Positions 1 through 9,050 are shown, counted from the stretch's first letter. The stretch: DNA of 64,000 nt from Paraburkholderia hayleyella (GCF_009455685.1 NZ_QPES01000002.1:1-64000); one strand, 5' to 3'. Notes: a model not told the origin generated them from the letters alone. Program-made: numbers and translations.

Positions 1-1353
1 ATGGCCACGAAGCGCGCGAAGAAAACTGATGTGGTGAGCCCCAGTTCCGCTGAACTACGTAAGGCCGTTGAGGCAATCGCCATTCAGCCAAAAAGCGGCA
101 AAATTACGCTGCTTACCCGTAAGCTGTTCAACGTTCTGCTCGCCGTCGCCCAACAGGCAGACGATTCTGGCGATACCTACCGGGCATTGTTGTCCGATAT
201 CGTGGCCAATTCCGCGTTTGATTCAAACGATACGGCGCTGGTGAAGGAGCATTTGCGTCGCATGGTGTCGGTTCAGGTCGAATGGAGTACTGGAACTTCA
301 AGCCAGAAACCGGGCCGCAAATGGGGTATTTCGACGTTGATTGCCGATGCGGAAATTCTGGAGGATCCGGCTACACGCCGGGTCTGGGTTGAATTTTCAT
401 TTGCGCCAAAAATCAAGAAAAAGCTGCTCGACCCAGTTCAATATGCACGGCTCAGCCTGCAGTTTCAAAGCCAGCTGCGCAGCAGCGCGGGTTTGGCCCT
501 GTATGAAATCTGTGTGCGCTATCTGACTAATCCCAGTCATCTGACGATGCGTGAAGCGTGGGAATGGTGGCGCCCTATTCTGTCCGGTACGCCTGATACC
601 GAGGCGGGTGACGAGGTCAAACGCGAATATAAATACTTTAAACGCGATTATCTGCGGCCAGCGATTGCCGAAGTCAACGCGGTGACCAATATTTTTGTTG
701 AGTTGATTGAGCACCGCGAGGGGCGCCGCGTAGCTGAAATCCAGTTTCGTGTGACTGAGCGCAAACAACCCATGCTCGCGCTCGACGATCATCCCAACGT
801 ATTCGATAGCACGCTGGTTGATCGTATGGTGAAGATTGGGATCCCCTTGAAAGAAGCGCAAACGCTTTACGCGGACAGTGAAGAAAACCGGATTCGCGCT
901 GCCCTGCAAATGACGGAACAGCGTATGCGCAGCACGACCTTGCCGGCGGTTCGCAGCGCACCCGCGTTATTCAAGGACGCGCTGAAAAAAGGCTATGCGC
1001 CATCGGTCGAGGTGGAAGCCGTGGCAGGCAGCGGCAAACCGGCCGCTATCGCGGTGCCCGCGGATGATCTGAAAGCCCGGTTGCTCGGCGAGTACGCGGC
1101 ATTCAGGCGCAAGGAAGCGCGGGTGCTTTACGATGAACAGGGTGAAAGCGAACGTGAGCTGGCACGACGTTCGTTTGAGGACGATGAATTGCCCGATCTG
1201 GGTACACATCTGCGCGATGACTGGCGGCGGAGGGGGTTGGAGTCGAAGCTGACCGAAACGGCATTTTTCGACTGGCTTGCCAGGAAGACATGGGGTAGCC
1301 CAACGGATGGTGATCTGCTTGCCTTCACCTTGAACCAGTCACGGCCGACCTGA
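1..1353 (+). CDS. repA: Replication initiator protein, RepB/Rep_3 type
   Basis: This 450-aa protein most likely starts replication of the replicon by binding its origin. The N-terminal two thirds (about residues 30-260) reads as the paired winged-helix fold of the Rep_3/RepB initiator superfamily, including a stretch beginning KLFNVLLAVAQQA and a second block LRSSAGLALYEICVRYL. The C-terminal 150 residues are charged and variable. It sits convergent to parAB, the usual second-chromosome arrangement in Burkholderia. The ATG is the first base of the window, so its promoter and any iterons lie outside. Family assignment is from recognised sequence features; the gene name is the customary one and not proven here. 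Confidence 0.85.
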   Translation: MATKRAKKTDVVSPSSAELRKAVEAIAIQPKSGKITLLTRKLFNVLLAVAQQADDSGDTYRALLSDIVANSAFDSNDTALVKEHLRRMVSVQVEWSTGTSSQKPGRKWGISTLIADAEILEDPATRRVWVEFSFAPKIKKKLLDPVQYARLSLQFQSQLRSSAGLALYEICVRYLTNPSHLTMREAWEWWRPILSGTPDTEAGDEVKREYKYFKRDYLRPAIAEVNAVTNIFVELIEHREGRRVAEIQFRVTERKQPMLALDDHPNVFDSTLVDRMVKIGIPLKEAQTLYADSEENRIRAALQMTEQRMRSTTLPAVRSAPALFKDALKKGYAPSVEVEAVAGSGKPAAIAVPADDLKARLLGEYAAFRRKEARVLYDEQGESERELARRSFEDDELPDLGTHLRDDWRRRGLESKLTETAFFDWLARKTWGSPTDGDLLAFTLNQSRPT

Positions 1354-1502
1354 CCGCATAACGTTTGTCATCGGGTTATGGGCCGCTGGTTATTAACTAT
1401 TCGTCATTAACCATTGGCCCTATACATGCCGCCTATGTTGTCCGTAGCTGCTATGCCTTTTCTTCACGAGTTTTTGGCAATCGTGGCTAGTAGACGTGGC
1501 GA

Positions 1503-2558
1503 TTATTTTGGCAACAGGATCTGCTCGATCTGCTGCAAGATTTCATCACGTTTTTCCCGTGACAGTCCTTTGAGTTTCAGTTCGATGCGGTCATCACCGT
1601 ATGACTTCAGATCTCCTACCGATACCCCTTCCAGCTTGATTTCCAGCCGCTGGGCATAGCGCTGGCGGCTCGATGGTTTGGTGCTGCCCTGGGGGCTCGT
1701 CCGGCCTTTAACGATATCGGCTACCTGACGCGTGCTCAGATCATCCGACAAGATCTTGCTGATTAACCGCAGCGTAGCTTCTGCCCCGCGCACGGAATGA
1801 TATCGACCAACCTGATACGCCATATTTGAGCCAAAGCGATCCGGCCTCGAAACCATTTCATGCATCACAGCCTCGGGCAACTTGGCGATGGACAAGGCAA
1901 CCGCGATGGTTGATTCATCAAGATTCAGATGTTCAGCGAGTTCTTTTTGACTCTGAAAATATTTATCGTCTAAAAACCGTTTCCACACGACTGCGTTATC
2001 AAAAACGGTTTGTGAGTCGCGCTGGACGTTCAAATCGTAGCCGAGTTTGTAGCTTTGAATCCCGATGGGCAGATCAATTACGATCGCTTTGACCCAGTCT
2101 TTGTTGGCTTCTTTGAGTGCACGTACTCGCCGCCCGCCGTCACTGACGAAATAGGTTCCTGGGTTTTCGTAATCGGGAATGACGTGAATGGCTTGCTGCT
2201 GCCCTTGCTTCGATAGATTCACGGCCAGATCGGCAATCGACGATTTCAAATAAAAGTGTCGTGGATTAAACGGGCTGGGCTTAATAGCCTTGAGCGCCAG
2301 GTCGATGACTTGACCGGGTTGATAGCGATGCTCGATTCTCCACGCCTGATACTCCGGAGATTCGTTGACATCGTCGGATTGCCCTGCTTTGCCACCGGAC
2401 TGGGATAAAGCGACAGAAGCGACATGTTCGATCGAGTCAGTGCTGTTTGTTTGGACGATATTGTCAATCGCGTTGAGCCGGTCGAGGGCGGTGCGTTTTT
2501 CGCTGCTTGTCGTATCAGGGCGTGCCTGAAAACCTTTGGCAAATTGGGAGGGCTTCAT
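1503..2558 (-). CDS. parB: Chromosome partitioning protein ParB
   Basis: This 351-aa centromere-binding protein would load on parS and spread as a CTP-dependent clamp to segregate the replicon. The N-terminal ParB/Srx domain carries the nucleotide-binding motif DGGRRVRALKEA (about residues 140-150), followed by a helix-turn-helix segment ELAEHLNLDESTIAVALSIA. The C-terminal part is the dimerisation region. Its ATG overlaps the parA stop by 4 bases (ATGA), so the two genes are translationally coupled. A copy of the candidate parS palindrome lies just upstream, inside the 3' end of parA. Confidence 0.93.
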   Translation of the reverse strand: MKPSQFAKGFQARPDTTSSEKRTALDRLNAIDNIVQTNSTDSIEHVASVALSQSGGKAGQSDDVNESPEYQAWRIEHRYQPGQVIDLALKAIKPSPFNPRHFYLKSSIADLAVNLSKQGQQQAIHVIPDYENPGTYFVSDGGRRVRALKEANKDWVKAIVIDLPIGIQSYKLGYDLNVQRDSQTVFDNAVVWKRFLDDKYFQSQKELAEHLNLDESTIAVALSIAKLPEAVMHEMVSRPDRFGSNMAYQVGRYHSVRGAEATLRLISKILSDDLSTRQVADIVKGRTSPQGSTKPSSRQRYAQRLEIKLEGVSVGDLKSYGDDRIELKLKGLSREKRDEILQQIEQILLPK

Positions 2559-3244
2559 TCAGGGTCCTTTATGCGCATAAAGTCAGGAAGCAGTGCAGCG
2601 ATTTCGTCAGCACACGCTCGGATTTCCAGGCTCGCAAGCTTTGCGCCGCGGTCGTTCATTTGCAGGACGGTTTGGCCGAGCGCCATGGCTTGTTTATAGG
2701 CTTCACGTGTTGGGATTTGTGTCTTTAGCAGAGGGAAGCCTAATTCTTCCAGCGCACGTTTGAGTTCGCGGGTGAGCATGCGCTTTTCTTCCGTTTTATT
2801 CAGCAGGAAGACGGCTCGAAGATCCTCATTCATGACTTGTGCTTGCTGGATCAGTTTCACAAGCCCAACACTCGACCAGTAATCTGCCGGTGATGAGGAA
2901 GTAGGAATAACGGCGACTGATGCGGCAAGCAGAACGACGCCAGAAATTTTTTCAGTAATTGACGGGGGGCAGTCGACAATAATGATGTCGTAATCTGCGA
3001 CAAATTTTTTGATTTCACGGTGAATTTGACCACCGGCTTCGGAGAGATTGATAACGGGGAATGGGATTCCGTTATCGCCGTCAGATGAGGCGCTAGCCCA
3101 CTGTACGAGGGTGTTCTGACCGTCGGCATCGACAACCAGAACGCGTTTCCCCTTTTCGTAGAAAGCTGCGCCGAGGTGCATGGCAATCGTACTTTTGCCG
3201 ACGCCGCCTTTTTGTTGCGTTACCGCAATAATTTCTGCTGCCAC
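2555..3244 (-). CDS. parA: Chromosome partitioning ATPase ParA
   Basis: This 229-aa ParA/MinD-family ATPase pairs with ParB to move replicon copies. It has the deviant Walker A motif KGGVGKST near the N-terminus, and VDADGQ and IIIVDCPPS as the A' and Walker B motifs. It lacks the N-terminal helix-turn-helix of the long plasmid ParA (type Ia) proteins, so it is of the short type. The start is a GTG at 3244 preceded by a good AAGGGGAA ribosome site; no in-frame ATG precedes it. It is the first gene of the parAB operon. Confidence 0.93.
   Translation of the reverse strand: MAAEIIAVTQQKGGVGKSTIAMHLGAAFYEKGKRVLVVDADGQNTLVQWASASSDGDNGIPFPVINLSEAGGQIHREIKKFVADYDIIIVDCPPSITEKISGVVLLAASVAVIPTSSSPADYWSSVGLVKLIQQAQVMNEDLRAVFLLNKTEEKRMLTRELKRALEELGFPLLKTQIPTREAYKQAMALGQTVLQMNDRGAKLASLEIRACADEIAALLPDFMRIKDPE
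2568..2581. promoter_or_regulatory. Candidate parS site 1
   Basis: A perfect 14-bp palindrome, TTTATGCGCATAAA, lies in the last codons of parA. The identical palindrome occurs at 3351-3364 upstream of parA. It matches what I recall of the parS of Burkholderia cenocepacia chromosome 2. No other copy was noticed in the window. Confidence 0.75.
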
Positions 3245-3601
3245 GCTTTATTCCCCTTGATTTCAACATTGTGGAATTCTACGTGACGAAGTCATATTTC
3301 AAAAATATTTTTCTTAAGTAAGCTGCTCGATAGCCATCTGGACAAGGCAGTTTATGCGCATAAAGACGTGGCATGACTAGCAGGTAGGCTTGGGCTGCCT
3401 GTTTGTGGCAATACTGGGTTTTGATCCAGAGAGTCGCGTGAGACTTCGCCGGGCGGCGAGTACATGTCGTTGTGGCCCGGTCTTGCCTCGCTATTACAAT
3501 GGCGCGATATGAGAATGTGTCGTGCGGTAGGTGTTGCCCGCTTTCATTCAATTGTTCAACCAGAACAGCCTGATCGGTTCTCTTTTGTAAACGGTATCTT
3601 T
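3245..3601. other. Intergenic region between parA and arsC
   Basis: This divergent spacer must hold the promoters for parA (minus) and arsC (plus). The first 60 bases next to parA are AT-rich (runs such as aaaaatatttttctt), and a parS copy lies at 3351-3364. I see no convincing iterons, DnaA boxes or small gene. Confidence 0.5.
3351..3364. promoter_or_regulatory. Candidate parS site 2
   Basis: This is the second perfect copy of TTTATGCGCATAAA, 107 bases upstream of the parA start codon. Its place in the parA leader would also let bound ParB repress the parAB operon, as is known for other ParABS systems; that role is inference. Confidence 0.78.
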
Positions 3602-3964
3602 ATGACGATTACGATCTATCATAACCCCCAGTGTTCTAAATCCAGGCAGGCTTATGACCTGATCAGCGATAGATTCAATGTGAGCGGCGAACCCGTTGAG
3701 GTGGTTAATTATCTGGTATCGCCATTGACGGTTGAGCAGCTTCGCCAACTCGCTTGCCTATTAGGTTGTTCCGCACGTGGCATGTTGCGAACGACAGAAA
3801 CGCAATACACTGACTTGCATCTGGATGATCCCAAGATATCGGAGGCGCAGCTCTATCAGGCAATGGAAACCTACCCGCTGTTATTACAGCGTCCGATCGT
3901 TGTGCGTAACGGACGTGCTGTGATAGGGCGGCCGCCAGAAAATATTAAAATACTTTTCGATTAA
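3602..3964 (+). CDS. arsC: Arsenate reductase, ArsC/glutaredoxin type
   Basis: This 120-aa cytoplasmic enzyme reduces arsenate to arsenite with glutathione and glutaredoxin. The catalytic cysteine is Cys11 in IYHNPQCSKSR. The arginines that stabilise the thiol intermediate are in the blocks MLRTTETQY and QRPIVVRNGRAVIGRPPE. Length is close to the family norm (about 115-140 aa). The chosen ATG begins MTITIYHNP, where family members start. No arsenite pump or ArsR regulator lies next to it, so a general thiol-reductase role cannot be excluded. Confidence 0.9.
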   Translation: MTITIYHNPQCSKSRQAYDLISDRFNVSGEPVEVVNYLVSPLTVEQLRQLACLLGCSARGMLRTTETQYTDLHLDDPKISEAQLYQAMETYPLLLQRPIVVRNGRAVIGRPPENIKILFD

Positions 3965-4042
3965 ATAATTTAAACGTATTTAATTTTTCTGCCGAAGTGG
4001 GGGCATCAGCAATACTCGCGGTAAATAATCCATTTCCCTGAA

Positions 4043-4130
4043 ATAAAAAACACCACAGCCAAACACTACCCCCGAAAACCGGATGCTAATCCAGTCGTTG
4101 GGCGTGCTATTTGGCTGTGGCGTTTTTTAT
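4043..4130. terminator. Bidirectional terminator with 21-bp arms
   Basis: The arms 4043-4063 and 4110-4130 are inverted copies with one mismatch (core CCACAGCCAAA / TTTGGCTGTGG). Each arm ends in a run of A on the outside, so on either strand the stem is followed by a T-run (gttttttat on plus). The loop is long (46 nt). It sits between the ends of arsC (plus) and the 56-aa gene (minus), exactly where a shared terminator is needed. A small inverted-repeat element is the alternative reading. Confidence 0.65.
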
Positions 4131-4157
4131 CACTATTTCAGCTTAATGTTCCAAAAG

Positions 4158-4328
4158 CTAACGCGTGGTTTTTACGTTCGCCGAAGGCGGTTGATAACGC
4201 CACTTTTCTGCCCGGGGATTAATTTGGGCATCGTCCTGTTGACGCTGTTTAGCGCGTGTTTTATCAGCAAGATCAAATTCCTCTTTTTTCTCACGTGAAG
4301 GTTTGATTGAACCCGATGAATATGCCAT
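4158..4328 (-). CDS. Small charged protein, 56 aa
   Basis: This short reading frame starts at ATG 4328 with MAYSSGSIKPSREKKEEFD and ends NVKTTR-stop. It has a strong ribosome site (AGGGAGG) just upstream. The product is hydrophilic, rich in Lys, Glu, Arg and Gln, with no membrane segment or cysteine, and could form a helix over residues 10-35. I do not recognise the family. The evidence for expression is the ribosome site, the compact frame and the shared terminator downstream. A 71-aa frame on the opposite strand (4083-4298) overlaps it but lacks these signals. Confidence 0.65.
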   Translation of the reverse strand: MAYSSGSIKPSREKKEEFDLADKTRAKQRQQDDAQINPRAEKWRYQPPSANVKTTR

Positions 4329-4832
4329 ATGCCTCCCTGTTTAATCGTTCGTCTGTTGTGTCATTCTGTATGACCTAGCCTTGAGACCCGCTAGCGAGTG
4401 CTTACGTTCAGAAAAGAGTTGTAACGCTTTGATTCCATTTCCGCTGCATCAGATTTTCATCCTTCGCTCAGGGTGTTCGTCACGATGAGATGTCGTGTCA
4501 GCCTCAATGCCTTCGTACAGCGATGGCGTCATCATGTGATTTTCCAGCATGGAACAAAATCATTTTGTGAAACCTCGCGGAAGGTTAATGAGGTCCATTC
4601 AATGCATTAATGGCAGACGTATTTTCTGTGAGTTAGGGTTTTTACGGTACGGTGCTAACCATCATAATTTCAGTCGCCAGGAGCGATTTATGTTTGAATA
4701 GCAACGCACGGAATGAATGAGTCGATGAATCCGTGTTTGTTATCGGGCCAGATTCGACTGTTTGCCACGCCTGCGGTGCCTCGTTTTACTTCATTGTTTT
4801 ACGCACCGCGCTTTTATCAAGGAACCGAAATT
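4329..4832. other. Intergenic region, no gene seen
   Basis: About 500 bases separate the divergent 56-aa gene and the FMN reductase. Frames here are short and without ribosome sites. It must carry the promoters of both neighbours, but I could not pick a convincing -35/-10 pair. The AAGGA ribosome site of the reductase lies at its right end. Confidence 0.4.
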
Positions 4833-5384
4833 ATGGCTTACAAGATTGCCGTGATCGTGGGCTCTATCCGCCGTGATTCGATCAACAGACAGCTCGCTCA
4901 GGCACTTGTTTCATTGGCGCCTGCGGATTTTTCATTCGATTTTGTCGATATCAGTACCCTGCCGCTTTATAGCCAGGATTACGACGATGCTTATCCCGAA
5001 GTAGCCGTGCAGTTCAAGAAAAAGATCGAGAGCGCCGATGGGCTGCTTTTTGTGACGCCGGAGTACAACCGTTCTATTCCAGGCGTGCTGAAAAATGCGC
5101 TGGACTGGGGCTCACGCCCGTGGGGCCAAAGCGTTTGGGGCGGCAAGCCCGGCGCCATCGCAGGGACATCGTCCGGAGCCACGGGCACGGCGCTCTCACA
5201 GCAACACCTGCGTAACGTACTGGCGGCGCTCGATGTGCCGCTACTGGCCCAGCCGGAAATGTTCATCAAACATAATCCGGGTCAAATTGACGACGCGGGA
5301 AAAATTGTCAATGACGATCTGCGTAAATTTTTGCAGGCTTTTATCGACCGTTATGTGGCATGGGTTAAAAAGCAGCACGGCTAA
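4833..5384 (+). CDS. NADPH-dependent FMN reductase
   Basis: This 183-aa flavodoxin-like oxidoreductase belongs to the NADPH:FMN reductase/ChrR-type family, which reduces quinones, chromate or azo compounds. The phosphate-binding loop is VGSIRRDSINRQLAQA at residues 9-24. The flavin-contact block TPEYNRSIPGVLKNALDW is the family signature. The chosen ATG at 4833 has AAGGA eight bases upstream; a longer frame upstream adds 40 residues without family similarity. The physiological substrate cannot be told from sequence. It is convergent with the next gene, 9 bases apart. Confidence 0.87.
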   Translation: MAYKIAVIVGSIRRDSINRQLAQALVSLAPADFSFDFVDISTLPLYSQDYDDAYPEVAVQFKKKIESADGLLFVTPEYNRSIPGVLKNALDWGSRPWGQSVWGGKPGAIAGTSSGATGTALSQQHLRNVLAALDVPLLAQPEMFIKHNPGQIDDAGKIVNDDLRKFLQAFIDRYVAWVKKQHG

Positions 5385-5393
5385 AAACCTGAA

Positions 5394-6326
5394 CTAGTGG
5401 TTTGTTTTCCGGGCCGTCGCGCGCTCCCAGCCATGGCGCACGGCGGTTTTTACATGCTCCCATGCACCACCATGGGCAAGGGTGTCTTCCCATTCCTGCC
5501 GGACACGGGGCTCCAGCTCATCCCACCCCTGAGATTGGTAACGAGGGTTCTGGGCGATCGTAGCGCCATACCGGTACGCCGAAACATAGTCCTCATAACG
5601 CGTACTGTCGGCCGCATATTGCGTATCGTAGTGACCGCGAAAATCTTCTTCGTATTCCAGAAATTCGTCAGGAATCTGCGCATTCTGTAACGCCGCCGCC
5701 TGCGTCCTGCCCGATGACGAATCGGCCGGGACAGCCGCTGGCGTTAGAGGGGGCGCCGATGCGACCTGATGAGTGGGGGTTGCCCCGGATTCCCGCTGAA
5801 ACACCGCGCCGAGTCCAGCGGCGGCTCCCGCCGCTAGTGCCGTCACGCTTGCGCCTGCTGTCGAGCCATGTGGTTCGCCTGACACAGGCGTGCTCACCGC
5901 CGAGGCGCCAATGCCCAGTTCATCCAGTATCGAATGCTCTCGTGCCAGGCTCGATGCGGCATAGGGCTCGTCCCAATCGGGCGTCCGTTCGCCGATATCC
6001 GTCGCGCCCAGGTTGGCGAGTGTGCTGCGTGCCAAATCCGTTTGCGCTTCATTGGCCGTGTCGATGTAGAGCAGCACTGCGCCGCGCCGCACCGCGTCCA
6101 TATAGTGTTGCGCCTCGGACTGGCGTGGTGCTGCGGCAAACAGGCTGGCAAGAAAGCGTTCGATATCAGCGAGCATGCCGGGGCGGTTCGTGGGGGCTTC
6201 GGCGGCCAGCCCTGCGCTGGTCTGCAAAACGATGTCACCGGCAACGAAGCCCGTCTGGATCAGTGCTGTTTGTGCGGTTTGGGCCTGCGCGAGGGAGTCG
6301 AACAGGCCAATCACGGTGTGTCGCAT
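5394..6326 (-). CDS. Stress-protein-like protein, function unknown
   Basis: This 310-aa protein begins MRHTVIGLFDSLAQAQTA, which resembles the N-terminal fold of general stress protein 17M/YflT-type domains that open many Burkholderia hypothetical proteins. A spacer rich in Ala, Thr, Pro and Gly (about residues 150-210) follows, with one hydrophobic Ala/Gly stretch. The C-terminal third, with Tyr and Trp in EYEEDFRGHYDTQYA and later repeats, is acidic and aromatic. The ATG at 6326 has GGAG six bases upstream. Such proteins often respond to osmotic or cold stress; that is an inference from the domain only. Confidence 0.7.
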   Translation of the reverse strand: MRHTVIGLFDSLAQAQTAQTALIQTGFVAGDIVLQTSAGLAAEAPTNRPGMLADIERFLASLFAAAPRQSEAQHYMDAVRRGAVLLYIDTANEAQTDLARSTLANLGATDIGERTPDWDEPYAASSLAREHSILDELGIGASAVSTPVSGEPHGSTAGASVTALAAGAAAGLGAVFQRESGATPTHQVASAPPLTPAAVPADSSSGRTQAAALQNAQIPDEFLEYEEDFRGHYDTQYAADSTRYEDYVSAYRYGATIAQNPRYQSQGWDELEPRVRQEWEDTLAHGGAWEHVKTAVRHGWERATARKTNH

Positions 6327-6557
6327 CACAATCTCCGAAGGTCATCGCTACCAGTGTTTTCCCCGCTGAAAAAAGCAATCGCCGTGCCAGCCGAATGCCT
6401 GCGTGCCAGCGGGTTGCACGGGCAACGGATGGGCGGCGCAGCCAGGCGCTTTTACAAAATCGTGTAATTCGTGCCGCGCCAGAGGCTGGGTTGGCATCGC
6501 GCGCGGGTGCGCATGGCTTACTACCTAGCCCACCTGGCTCATCTGTTGGAGCGGCCG

Positions 6558-8834
6558 CTAACGGCTGTCTGCAGAGACCGGCAGGTCATGCTGGATGGTC
6601 TGCAGCATCTGCTCAAGCAACGTGATATCGAATGGTTTTGACAGCACACGCACCCCAGCCTGGCGGGCGCGTTCAATTTCTTTTGCATAACCGGTGACGA
6701 GAATGACCGGCAGAGGAATCTCGAACCCCTGAACGGCCTCCGCGAGATCAATGCCGGTCATCGTGCCTGGCATGTGAATATCGGAGATCACCAGATCGCA
6801 AGGCAAGGCAATGTCGTGAGCCTGGCATTCGGCAAAGCGTTGCAGCGCGATATCGGCATTGGCCACGCAACTGACGTGATGTCCCATCATCTGGAGCAGT
6901 GCCTCGGTGCCTGCGGCCACCTCTTCGTTGTCTTCCACCAGCAGGATGCGCAATCCGGTTGGCGCCGGGCGTTTTTCGGCCACGGGGGCCACAGGTTGCG
7001 CGACCTCGGGTAGCGTGGCCCGTGGCAGATAGAGACGCACCGAGGTGCCTGCGCCTGTCGCGCTGTCGATAGCCGCCAGGCCGCCCGAACGCTCGCAAAA
7101 AGCGAAGACTTGCGGCAGGCCAAGCCCGGTTCCCATGCCCTTGGGCTTGGTCGTGAAGAGCGGCTCAAAGGCACGCGCCAGAACATCTGCTGGCATGCCA
7201 ATGCCCGTGTCGTCCAGCGCGATCTGAACGAAATCCCCCGTCAGCGGAAAGCTGTCTTCGTGACGAAAACTGAGGTTGCTGGCACGCACGGTAAAGCGGC
7301 CACCGTTTGGCATGGCATCGCGTGCGTTGACCGCGATATTGATCAGCGCCAGTTCGAGTTCGGCAACGTCGACATGTACCGGCCAGACATTGGCGCTGAT
7401 GTTGACGACGAGCGAGATTTTTGCCCCGAGCGAGGCCTGGAGCAGCTCACGGTACGCCGGCAGCCAGCGTGCGACGTTGAGCGTTTCGTTGCGCAGTGGC
7501 TGTTTGCGGGCAACGCCCAGCAACTGGCGCGTCAGCGACTGGCCGTTTTTCAGTGCCCGTTCGACGGCTGACAGTTCTCGCTCCAGATCGGGCACGGCGC
7601 GCCGCCTGATGATCTGCACGTTGGCTGAGACAATCATCAGGAGGTTGTTGAAATCATGCGCAACGCTGCCTACCAGGTTGCCGAGCGCTTCCATCTTGCG
7701 CGACTGACGGTAAGCGGATTCGATCGAGCGGCGCATGGAGGCTTCGGCTTGCCAACTTTCCCAGGCTTGTTTTTCCGCGGCGAGGCGTTTGAGCGAAAGC
7801 CAGATCACGCACCACAGCACAATCGACGGCGTGAACATCGACAGCAGCAACACGCTCAGATGGCGATACCAGCCAGCCCAGATAGCCGCGGTGCGATAGC
7901 TGCTCGAGACGTACACCGGATAGGTGCCCACCCGGCGAAACGCGAGAATTAAAGGGTCACCGTTGCTTGTCGAGCGCATGCGCACGATGCCTGCGCGCTG
8001 GCCTTGCGCCAAGGCGTGGGCAAATGGCGAACCGGTAGCGGCGATGGCGGGAGGATTGGAGGCATGAGTGGAGGCAGGGTAAGGCGGGTAGTGCGCCAGA
8101 ATTGCGCCATCGGTGCGCGTGAGCCCGATAGTCATCGGACTGCCATGATCGCCGAGCAGCTCACGGTAGAAGGCGTTGAAGTAATCCGGCCTGAGCGCCA
8201 CGGAGACCACCCCGGCAAAGCCGCCATCTGCCGTCTGCCGGGCAACGCCCGTGTTGAATACCATTTCACCCGCAACGGGCCCCATCATGACTTTTGAAAT
8301 ATGTTCGATCACCCGGCCTTCCCGGATGCCGGTAAAGTCCTCGCGTCCGGCAATCGAGCGCGGCGGCACCGGGTAATGGCGGCTGCTCGCCAGCAGCGTG
8401 CCATCGCGGCTGAAAATCGACAGTGCCGCGACCTGCGGATAGCCGCCACCAATAGCGCGCAACCGTTCGTGCAACCAGGCCTCGCGGGCGTGGATGTCCG
8501 TGTCATCCAGCCCCTGGATGAGATCGACGATGCGCGCATCGAGCGAATCATTCATGTCGAACACTTTGAGCGCGTGCTCTTCCGCGAGCCGGACCGTGCG
8601 CAAAATCGCGTTGGTGGCATCGGCTTCGCGCGTGCGCCAGTCGTTGTACGCCATCGTGGCAACGTAGAGGCAAGGCAGCACGATAGCCCCGATTAGCAAG
8701 GCGATCAGCGTGATGCGCCGCACCGCGAAATTGTGTTCTGCTGCCGCTGGAAACGGCCTTTCATTGAGCCGGGGCGGGACGCAATGGGCCGTGGCAGATG
8801 AGGCGGGCGGGATGGGCCGTTGAGGTGTCGTCAT
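6558..8834 (-). CDS. Hybrid sensor histidine kinase/response regulator
   Basis: This 758-aa inner-membrane signalling protein has a transmembrane helix near residues 38-60 (ITLIALLIGAIVLPCLYVA) and a large periplasmic domain of dCache type. A second helix follows near 325-350. The histidine box is SVAHDFNNLL (His about 396), then HATPase motifs DTGIGM and GTGLGL. The C-terminal receiver domain has DLVISDIHMPG (Asp about 683) and the late Lys in VLSKPF. With its own receiver and no partner nearby it should pass phosphate to a distant HPt or regulator. The start MTTPQRP at 8834 is tentative because no ribosome site is clear; two Met codons lie 14 residues upstream. Ligand unknown. Confidence 0.87.
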   Translation of the reverse strand: MTTPQRPIPPASSATAHCVPPRLNERPFPAAAEHNFAVRRITLIALLIGAIVLPCLYVATMAYNDWRTREADATNAILRTVRLAEEHALKVFDMNDSLDARIVDLIQGLDDTDIHAREAWLHERLRAIGGGYPQVAALSIFSRDGTLLASSRHYPVPPRSIAGREDFTGIREGRVIEHISKVMMGPVAGEMVFNTGVARQTADGGFAGVVSVALRPDYFNAFYRELLGDHGSPMTIGLTRTDGAILAHYPPYPASTHASNPPAIAATGSPFAHALAQGQRAGIVRMRSTSNGDPLILAFRRVGTYPVYVSSSYRTAAIWAGWYRHLSVLLLSMFTPSIVLWCVIWLSLKRLAAEKQAWESWQAEASMRRSIESAYRQSRKMEALGNLVGSVAHDFNNLLMIVSANVQIIRRRAVPDLERELSAVERALKNGQSLTRQLLGVARKQPLRNETLNVARWLPAYRELLQASLGAKISLVVNISANVWPVHVDVAELELALINIAVNARDAMPNGGRFTVRASNLSFRHEDSFPLTGDFVQIALDDTGIGMPADVLARAFEPLFTTKPKGMGTGLGLPQVFAFCERSGGLAAIDSATGAGTSVRLYLPRATLPEVAQPVAPVAEKRPAPTGLRILLVEDNEEVAAGTEALLQMMGHHVSCVANADIALQRFAECQAHDIALPCDLVISDIHMPGTMTGIDLAEAVQGFEIPLPVILVTGYAKEIERARQAGVRVLSKPFDITLLEQMLQTIQHDLPVSADSR

Positions 8835-8996
8835 GAAGGCGGCGAGGGTATCGCAGGAGAGCGGCCAGACGCCCATCATACGAGATGCGTTGTCCTGGGC
8901 GCGGCTAGCATGCGATGGCGCGCCATGCGCCGGGGGGACAAAACACGTCACCATGCCGCCACCACGGGCTTTCCGGCCACGGTATTTAACAAAGAT

Positions 8997-9005
8997 TGTT
9001 ATACT
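8997..9005 (+). promoter_or_regulatory. Candidate extended -10 promoter for hpnD
   Basis: TGTTATACT fits an extended -10 element (TGn plus TATACT). No good -35 box lies at the normal distance, which is tolerable for this promoter type. Transcription would start near 9012, about 140 bases before hpnD. Confidence 0.4.
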
Positions 9006-9017
9006 TTCGCCCGTTTC

Positions 9018-9050
9018 CACCGGCCTTTTTGCCGGTGTCTTTTTTTTCTT
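9018..9050 (+). terminator. Intrinsic terminator in the hpnD leader
   Basis: CACCGGC (9018-9024) pairs with GCCGGTG (9031-9037) over a 6-base loop and is followed by TC and eight Ts. This is a canonical rho-independent terminator on the plus strand. No plus-strand gene lies upstream that needs it. It stands between the candidate promoter and the hpnD start, so it could act as an attenuator of the hopanoid operon. Confidence 0.7.

Noticed and set aside
4083..4298. 71-aa plus-strand frame downstream of arsC
   Set aside because: It overlaps a terminator arm and a better-supported 56-aa gene on the other strand, and has no ribosome site.
4713..4832. Longer N-terminus for the FMN reductase
   Set aside because: The extra 40 residues do not resemble the family and the AAGGA site points to ATG 4833.
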